Shown one piece after another: positions 23,102 to 26,813 of a DNA stretch of 26,813 nucleotides. The notes beneath the pieces were generated by a model. It worked only from the letters and a program-made list of their open reading frames with translations, was not told the origin of the DNA and did not search any database. This DNA comes from a virus: positions 1-26,813 of IMG/VR virus record IMGVR_UViG_3300020055_000128. One strand, given 5' to 3'. A program made the translations under genes and the position numbers. Positions within the stretch are counted from its first letter, which is position 1. Every line of letters starts with the position of its first letter.

Positions 23102-24933
23102 AACTTGCAGTTTCCGTAATCTTTGCCAACTTCAACGTCACCACAAACGGGTAAGCCTTCTGCCCATTCCGGTACGTATGCCATACACTCACCAACGTAG
23201 CGAGCAGCTTCGTCGACTTCAGTGTCCTTCACACAGCATACCACAGAATCGTGTACTGTAAGTGCTATAGGGTATCTTTCTGATATTTTTAGCATCTGTT
23301 CTGCCATCACACAACGAGCGATACCCTGACATACATTTTCTATAACCTTACCACCGTATATTTTTACCCGCCCCATGCGAGTCTTGTAAGAAAACTGTAA
23401 GCCCTTCTCTTCTTCCTCACCATCTAAGTCTTCGTACCTCATTAACAGACCAGATGGTAATCTTATAGCAACGTCTTTGTGCAACACACCTAACACGCCC
23501 GCCCTGCCAAACGCTATGCTCTCTTTCTGGTGCATGCCTATGAGACAAGCCTGTGCATCACGCCATAGCTGAGTAATCTGACTGTTGGCTTCTCGGTATA
23601 CTCGGATAATCCTACGACATTCTTCTTCGGATACATCGACACCGAACGTCTTTAACTGTTCACGAAACCGGACTGCACCCATACCGTACCCTGCCCCAAG
23701 GATTGTGGTCTTACCTATGAAGCGTTCTTCGGACGTTACTTCGTCTTCCTTCTTGTTGTATATAATAGAAGCCATCTTTTTGTATACATCTTCGCCTTTC
23801 TCAAATGACTTCACTAGATTGTTCTGCTCTGCTAACCACGCAAGCACACGAGCTTCGATCTGCGCAGAGTCGGATTCGATTAAGGTATAGCCTTCGGGCG
23901 CACGAATACAGGACTTGAGTACCTTGGCATTCTGACCGCGAGACGGTAAGTTCTGTAAGTTCACCTTATCTAACCCACCCCACCTTCCGGTGTGAGCCGC
24001 GTAGTAGCGTATAGGCACAGGTAATTTGCCGCGCATAGCTATGTCAATAAACCTTTGTGTACGCGTTTCCTCAAGTGTACTTTTTAAACCTACCCGTGCT
24101 GCTACTAGAGCCTGTACTCTTGGGTCTTCGTGTTCTTGCAGTTCCTTGAATGCTTCGTCGCTCTTGGCGAATGCAAAGGTTTCTTTGCCTGTACGTAAGG
24201 ATATTTTAGTGGGGGGTTCCACACCTAGGTTAGTCAGAGCATCTGCAAACTTAGGGTTAGACATGAGTTCGTCTTTCTCTATGCCACATTGTTCCAGCAG
24301 GTTATCCTTCTGTTGCTTAAGTGTGAGAATGTGTTTTTGTAACTTAGGTAAGTCCAGCTCAAGCTGGGCGTTGGTATACATCTTCAAAGTCATGTCTATA
24401 ACTTTGAGTTCTTTCTTCGGGAAGCCTTTGTCCATGAATATGCCGAACAGCTTGTAGGTAAGCTCGACATCGTTGATACAGTAGTCGCCGTATCGGGATA
24501 GTTCGTCAGCAGTAAAGTCAGCGCGTCGTTTGCCTAGGGCGTTTATTACCTCGTCGCCTTTCTGCCCGACGTTGTACATCTCACTAACTTTTCGCAGAGA
24601 TGCAGACACTTCGACACCGTGCATCCCCCTAGCCATACACATAGTATCAAGCCATAACTTAGGGTGTATATCAAAAAGCCAAGAGAGAATAGCACCATCG
24701 AACATAGTGTTATGAGCAAGTACCGCAGAGTTTGCCCAATCGTAGTTGTCATGTAAGTAGTTTTTGATCGCATCGAAACTCCCACTCAACCATATTGTAT
24801 CTTCATCATTCGCTTTTATGCCCACACCTATAACTTCAAAGTCTGGGCTACGAACGTATTCCTCTGTAGTTATCTTAGACAAACTAAACTGTTTGTCATA
24901 ATACGTTTCAAAATCTATTGTTATTATGTTCAT
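23059..24933 (-). CDS. polA: DNA polymerase, family A, with 3'-5' proofreading exonuclease
   Basis: This 624-residue enzyme is the likely phage replicase. The exonuclease motifs are Asp7/Glu9 (TIDFETYYD), LAHNTMFDG, and YGDYCINDVELTY. The polymerase motifs are motif A (ESDSAQIEARVLAW, Asp355), motif B (RFIGKTTILGAGYGMGA: Arg404, Lys408, Tyr416) and motif C (LTVHDSVVC, His561/Asp562). The residue equivalent to E. coli Pol I Phe762 is Leu412. There is no 5' nuclease domain, which is normal for phages. The ATG overlaps the stop of the upstream 72-residue gene by four bases, and the 3' end overlaps the Cas4-like gene. Confidence 0.95.
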   Translation of the reverse strand: MNIITIDFETYYDKQFSLSKITTEEYVRSPDFEVIGVGIKANDEDTIWLSGSFDAIKNYLHDNYDWANSAVLAHNTMFDGAILSWLFDIHPKLWLDTMCMARGMHGVEVSASLRKVSEMYNVGQKGDEVINALGKRRADFTADELSRYGDYCINDVELTYKLFGIFMDKGFPKKELKVIDMTLKMYTNAQLELDLPKLQKHILTLKQQKDNLLEQCGIEKDELMSNPKFADALTNLGVEPPTKISLRTGKETFAFAKSDEAFKELQEHEDPRVQALVAARVGLKSTLEETRTQRFIDIAMRGKLPVPIRYYAAHTGRWGGLDKVNLQNLPSRGQNAKVLKSCIRAPEGYTLIESDSAQIEARVLAWLAEQNNLVKSFEKGEDVYKKMASIIYNKKEDEVTSEERFIGKTTILGAGYGMGAVRFREQLKTFGVDVSEEECRRIIRVYREANSQITQLWRDAQACLIGMHQKESIAFGRAGVLGVLHKDVAIRLPSGLLMRYEDLDGEEEEKGLQFSYKTRMGRVKIYGGKVIENVCQGIARCVMAEQMLKISERYPIALTVHDSVVCCVKDTEVDEAARYVGECMAYVPEWAEGLPVCGDVEVGKDYGNCKLWQPQTNPLGLSVA

Positions 24934-25148
24934 CTTACCACCGTTACATCTGCTTCAGTTTCTACCCACACCCTAGCACCACACGACAACGGCTTGTCAG
25001 GTGAGTATACCACTACACTTGGGCCATCTATCTGTACCTCGTTACACTTACGGTTCTGTTTGTAATCTTTAACGGTAAGTACAGGTAAGTCAGCACCCTT
25101 AGTGTTCGCTTTTATGTTGTGTTGGTTTACGTGTATTCGCGTTTTCAT
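24930..25148 (-). CDS. Small conserved phage protein ahead of DNA polymerase
   Basis: This protein has 72 residues. MKTRIHVNQHNIKANTKG, PVLTVKDYKQNRKCNEVQI and KPLSCGARVWVETEADVTV suggest a small all-beta protein. I recall similar sequences in many phages and some bacteria without a known function. Four-base overlaps on both sides couple it to the 106-residue gene and to the polymerase, hinting at a role connected with replication. That is inference from position only. Confidence 0.75.
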   Translation of the reverse strand: MKTRIHVNQHNIKANTKGADLPVLTVKDYKQNRKCNEVQIDGPSVVVYSPDKPLSCGARVWVETEADVTVVR

Positions 25149-25465
25149 TCAGAAAACCCCAAGAATTTTTTCCATGCCGTATCATTTATTTCCCAAATAT
25201 CGCTGTCTGGTTCAAACTCGGAAAACTCTCCACATATTTCGTCGATTTCTCTGGTTTCGGCACGTTCCCACCAATCTTCTTGGGAGTTATACTCATAAGG
25301 TATACAAAAACTCATCTGTCGAGCTTTAGGTATTCTAATTACATCAGCAGAACAGGGGTCACCATACTGATCTATGTTGTCAAATATGTCTTCCCATGTA
25401 TGCCCTTCAGCAAAACCTACCCATGCTTTATCGCCTTCGGGTTTAAATCTAAATGCTACTCTCAT
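25145..25465 (-). CDS. Small conserved phage protein, function unknown
   Basis: This protein has 106 residues starting MRVAFRFKPEGDKAWVGFAE. A longer frame opens at 25492, but AAAGGAGA lies five bases before the ATG at 25465, so the shorter start is preferred. The protein is acidic, with many aromatics (EDWWERAETREIDEICGEFS, then WEINDTAWKKFLGF), and no motif is recognised. It is the first gene of the polymerase operon after the terminator at 25556-25584. Confidence 0.7.
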   Translation of the reverse strand: MRVAFRFKPEGDKAWVGFAEGHTWEDIFDNIDQYGDPCSADVIRIPKARQMSFCIPYEYNSQEDWWERAETREIDEICGEFSEFEPDSDIWEINDTAWKKFLGFSE

Positions 25466-25470
25466 ATCAT

Positions 25471-25478
25471 TCTCCTTT
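25471..25478 (-). promoter_or_regulatory. Ribosome binding site fixing the start at 25465
   Basis: AAAGGAGA on the - strand lies five bases before the ATG at 25465. The upstream in-frame ATG at 25492 has no comparable site, and it falls at the edge of a + strand promoter. Confidence 0.7.
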
Positions 25479-25485
25479 ATTTTTG

Positions 25486-25514
25486 TTGACACCTAAGTTA
25501 TTAAGTAATATATT
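25486..25514 (+). promoter_or_regulatory. Sigma70-like promoter on the + strand inside the - strand block
   Basis: TTGACA at 25486-25491, a 17-bp spacer, then TATATT at 25509-25514. The -35 is perfect, the -10 is five of six, and spacing is optimal. It points away from the polymerase operon towards a terminator only about 45 bp further on, with no + strand gene in between. Confidence 0.5.
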
Positions 25515-25520
25515 TTGTTT

Positions 25521-25584
25521 CGGTAACCAGAATCTCTGTGCTCAGAGTTCTAACTAAAAACCTCAGCTTCGGTTGGGGTTTTTT
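25521..25584 (+). ncRNA. Candidate small RNA of about 64 nt
   Basis: The promoter at 25486-25514 predicts a start near 25521. The transcript would form a first hairpin (AGAA-CTCTG at 25529-25538 with a bulged T, loop TGCT, then CAGAG-TTCT to 25551). A terminator hairpin with a UUCG loop and six Us follows. No ORF of useful length lies within it. Promoter, two hairpins and terminator in about 100 bp of otherwise gene-free sequence is the layout of a phage small RNA. The target is unknown, and transcription is not shown by sequence alone. Confidence 0.4.
25556..25584. terminator. Bidirectional terminator with UUCG tetraloop
   Basis: AACCTCAGC (25559-25567), TTCG loop, GTTGGGGTT (25572-25580): nine pairs including two G-U, closed by C-UUCG-G on the + strand RNA and followed by TTTTTT. 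Flanking A and T runs can extend the stem. On the - strand the same hairpin is followed by five Us and sits at the stop of the cell-wall hydrolase gene, so it also ends that transcript. Confidence 0.8.
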
Positions 25585-25987
25585 ATTGCCTGTAAAAAAC
25601 ATGATTGTTGACCTGTGTTGTTAATGTCATTGGTATAGACCATCTGGGTTTTACGGAAGTAGCATGGTAATGCGTTGCGCCTTCTGTAGTATCAGGTAGC
25701 CACCCCATATACACTGTACCCGCATATATAAACGCAGTACCCCAAGCGTCAGGATTAGCTATCACTTCGGGTCTGCCATCGCACCAGAAACTAAACTGGC
25801 ACTTATGTCTTATGGGTACGTGTTTCCAGTACCTACCTTGCTTGACTACATCACAAACAGTATTCGGGTACTCTTCACTTTCCACGCGGTTCATCACCAC
25901 TTGAGCTACTGCAATCTGCCCTTCTACGGGTTCGCCTCGTGCTTCAAAGTATATTGCCATCGTTAGGCACATAACTGCTTCTAGCAT
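25583..25987 (-). CDS. SleB-type cell-wall hydrolase
   Basis: This protein has 134 residues when started at the ATG at 25987, which has GGAGG seven bases upstream; the longer frame from 26011 lacks such a site. It matches the Hydrolase_2 (SleB) pattern: [20 protein letters not shown] with catalytic Glu15, [43 protein letters not shown] and NNHVFYRQ. The family cleaves peptidoglycan. There is no signal peptide. It is the second peptidoglycan hydrolase in the window and lies in the early block, not the lysis cassette. The start overlaps the zinc-ribbon gene. Confidence 0.88.
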   Translation of the reverse strand: MLEAVMCLTMAIYFEARGEPVEGQIAVAQVVMNRVESEEYPNTVCDVVKQGRYWKHVPIRHKCQFSFWCDGRPEVIANPDAWGTAFIYAGTVYMGWLPDTTEGATHYHATSVKPRWSIPMTLTTQVNNHVFYRQ

Positions 25988-26141
25988 TGTTCGGCCTCCA
26001 AACTCGTTCACGCCCTATCGCCTTGGTAAACCCTCGGCATTCAGGACAGTACCACCCCACTCGTGTGTTCTTCTCTGGGTTGATTACTTCTTCGCGCTTT
26101 TCCCCGCATTCGCAAGGGATTGTTTCCATCGTGTCGGTCAT
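25944..26141 (-). CDS. Small zinc-ribbon protein
   Basis: This 65-residue protein has two CxxC-type knuckles: Cys10-x-Cys12 ([10 protein letters not shown]) and [10 protein letters not shown], which together can bind one zinc ion. The C terminus is basic and polar ([14 protein letters not shown]). Its ATG overlaps the TAA of the acetyltransferase gene, and its end overlaps the start of the SleB-type gene by 44 bases. Small zinc ribbons of phages often bind nucleic acid or RNA polymerase; the function here is unknown. Confidence 0.75.
   Translation of the reverse strand: MTDTMETIPCECGEKREEVINPEKNTRVGWYCPECRGFTKAIGRERVWRPNNARSSYVPNDGNIL
25995..25999 (-). promoter_or_regulatory. Ribosome binding site fixing the SleB-type start at 25987
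   Basis: GGAGG on the - strand lies seven bases before the ATG at 25987. This supports the 134-residue form beginning [10 protein letters not shown] over the eight-residue longer frame. Confidence 0.65.
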
Positions 26142-26683
26142 TAGTGCAACGTAACCTGTTCTATTTTGTACTCGTAATTAATAGTTTCTACATTAGGGCT
26201 GAACAGTATAGCACCGTTACCTAAGTGAAAATTCATAGCCATCTTAGTCGGAGGCGACATAGTTATAACGTGCGTTATATATGGATACCTCTCAGGTATA
26301 GCTTCTAGTAAGTTGTTTATCAGCTTTTTACCAGACCCTTTCTTGTACGACCATAAACTGTATGGGGTAAAGATAGATGCCACCGGAGGCTCGTCATCGA
26401 ATGCACCCTCAAATAGTTCTGATAACGTGTTTATGAAATCACCTTTGTTTGCTGCTAGTTCGCGTAATAAATCTTCGTCCTGCATTATGAAAGGGCATAC
26501 CACCGCACAGAGTATTGCGTTTACCTCTGTAGTTCCGGTTTCCTCATCAATATCTATGTCAGCAAAAACGTAGAAGCCGTCCTTGTTATTAAATCTCTGT
26601 TGGTCATCTTCAAACAAGTCCGGTCTTACTGGATCGTCTTTCATATACTGTAAATAAGTTTCTGCGTCACATATCGTCAGCAT
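26141..26683 (-). CDS. GNAT-like acetyltransferase
   Basis: This protein has 180 residues from the ATG at 26683, which has GGAG seven bases upstream; a longer frame from 26767 lies inside the preceding ORF and reads as basic low-quality sequence. The acetyl-CoA loop is SYKKGSGKKLINNLLEAI. It is followed by ITHVITMSPPTKMAMNFHLG and NGAILFSPNVETINYEY, an arrangement I recall from many marine phage acetyltransferase-like proteins. The substrate is unknown; acetylation of a host protein during takeover is one possibility. The stop shares bases with the zinc-ribbon start. Confidence 0.65.
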   Translation of the reverse strand: MLTICDAETYLQYMKDDPVRPDLFEDDQQRFNNKDGFYVFADIDIDEETGTTEVNAILCAVVCPFIMQDEDLLRELAANKGDFINTLSELFEGAFDDEPPVASIFTPYSLWSYKKGSGKKLINNLLEAIPERYPYITHVITMSPPTKMAMNFHLGNGAILFSPNVETINYEYKIEQVTLH

Positions 26684-26813
26684 CGCCGTACTCCATATCT
26701 GCTTTGTTCGCTTCGTATTCTTGCTTCTCTTGTGATCTTGTGTACGCGTTACCATAAGTCTCGTCATAGTCCCGCTCTAGTTCTGCTACATCTACTGGGT
26801 CACGTCCGGTCAT
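26667..26813 (-). CDS. Small acidic phage protein, possibly complete
   Basis: An ATG lies exactly at the window edge (26811-26813), and the frame runs 48 residues to TGA at 26667. It begins MTGRDPVDVAELERDYDETY and ends YGDADDM. The composition is polar and acidic, with no hydrophobic core. It overlaps the acetyltransferase start by 17 bases. Because the sequence stops at this ATG, the true start may lie further upstream. No family is recognised. Confidence 0.55.
   Translation of the reverse strand: MTGRDPVDVAELERDYDETYGNAYTRSQEKQEYEANKADMEYGDADDM

Noticed and set aside
24026-24457. 143-residue open frame on the + strand
   Set aside because: It is antisense to the DNA polymerase, with no start signal and Ser/Cys-rich composition typical of shadow frames.
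25145-25492. Longer form of the 106-residue gene starting at 25492
   Set aside because: The first ATG has no ribosome site, while the ATG at 25465 has AAAGGAGA five bases upstream.
25515-25584. tRNA in the gap between the hydrolase and the 106-residue gene
   Set aside because: Two hairpins are present but there is no cloverleaf, T-loop or acceptor stem; the second hairpin is a terminator.
26141-26767. Longer form of the acetyltransferase gene starting at 26767
   Set aside because: The extra 28 residues are basic and unlike the fold, overlap most of the 48-residue ORF, and the ATG at 26683 has GGAG upstream.

Overview
The window looks like part of a tailed-phage genome of the kind recovered from marine bacterioplankton. 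Genes are packed almost without gaps. A late virion and lysis block lies on the + strand (1-15272), and a replication block lies on the - strand (15348-26813). The two converge on a hairpin terminator at about 15274-15299. There is no integrase, terminase, capsid or portal gene, no tRNA and no ribosomal gene here, so this is a fragment. A P22 gp10-like protein, followed by three consecutive proteins that look like an ejection-protein set and end in a 1905-residue giant, suggest a podovirus. Virion-protein motifs recalled from uncultured marine phages suggest a marine, probably proteobacterial, host. Both points are inference.

+ strand: the 3' end of a tail-fibre assembly chaperone gene (1-392); a lysis cassette of three small single-span membrane proteins, a GTA-type three-helix holin and a T4-type lysozyme (399-2183); a gp10-like stabilisation or hub protein (2158-4056); a probable C1q-like virion protein (4056-4706); two low-complexity or modular virion proteins (4715-7193); and the presumed internal/ejection proteins (7201-15272). 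The last of these carries an HExxH zincin motif and a large C-terminal region resembling the large polyvalent proteins of phages.

- strand, in order of transcription from the right edge: a 48-residue ORF, a GNAT-like acetyltransferase, a zinc-ribbon protein, a SleB-type cell-wall hydrolase, a bidirectional terminator, two small conserved proteins, a family A DNA polymerase with 3'-5' exonuclease, a Cas4/RecB-like nuclease with four cysteines, a basic HNH-derived protein, a PD-(D/E)XK-like protein and an SNF2 helicase. A sigma70-like promoter follows, and then a Gam-like protein, a small HTH protein, an SSB-like protein, a primase-helicase and a last small protein. Many junctions are 1-4 bp stop/start overlaps, which points to translational coupling.

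The observations most worth pursuing are: a possible roughly 64-nt + strand small RNA at 25521-25584, with its own promoter and a UUCG-loop terminator, inside the - strand block; leucine at the '762' position of the DNA polymerase; a Gly-rich motif shared by four adjacent virion genes; a duplicated 60-residue helical domain in one of them; the nuclease/helicase cluster downstream of the polymerase; and an HNH-like basic protein that has lost its leading acidic residue.
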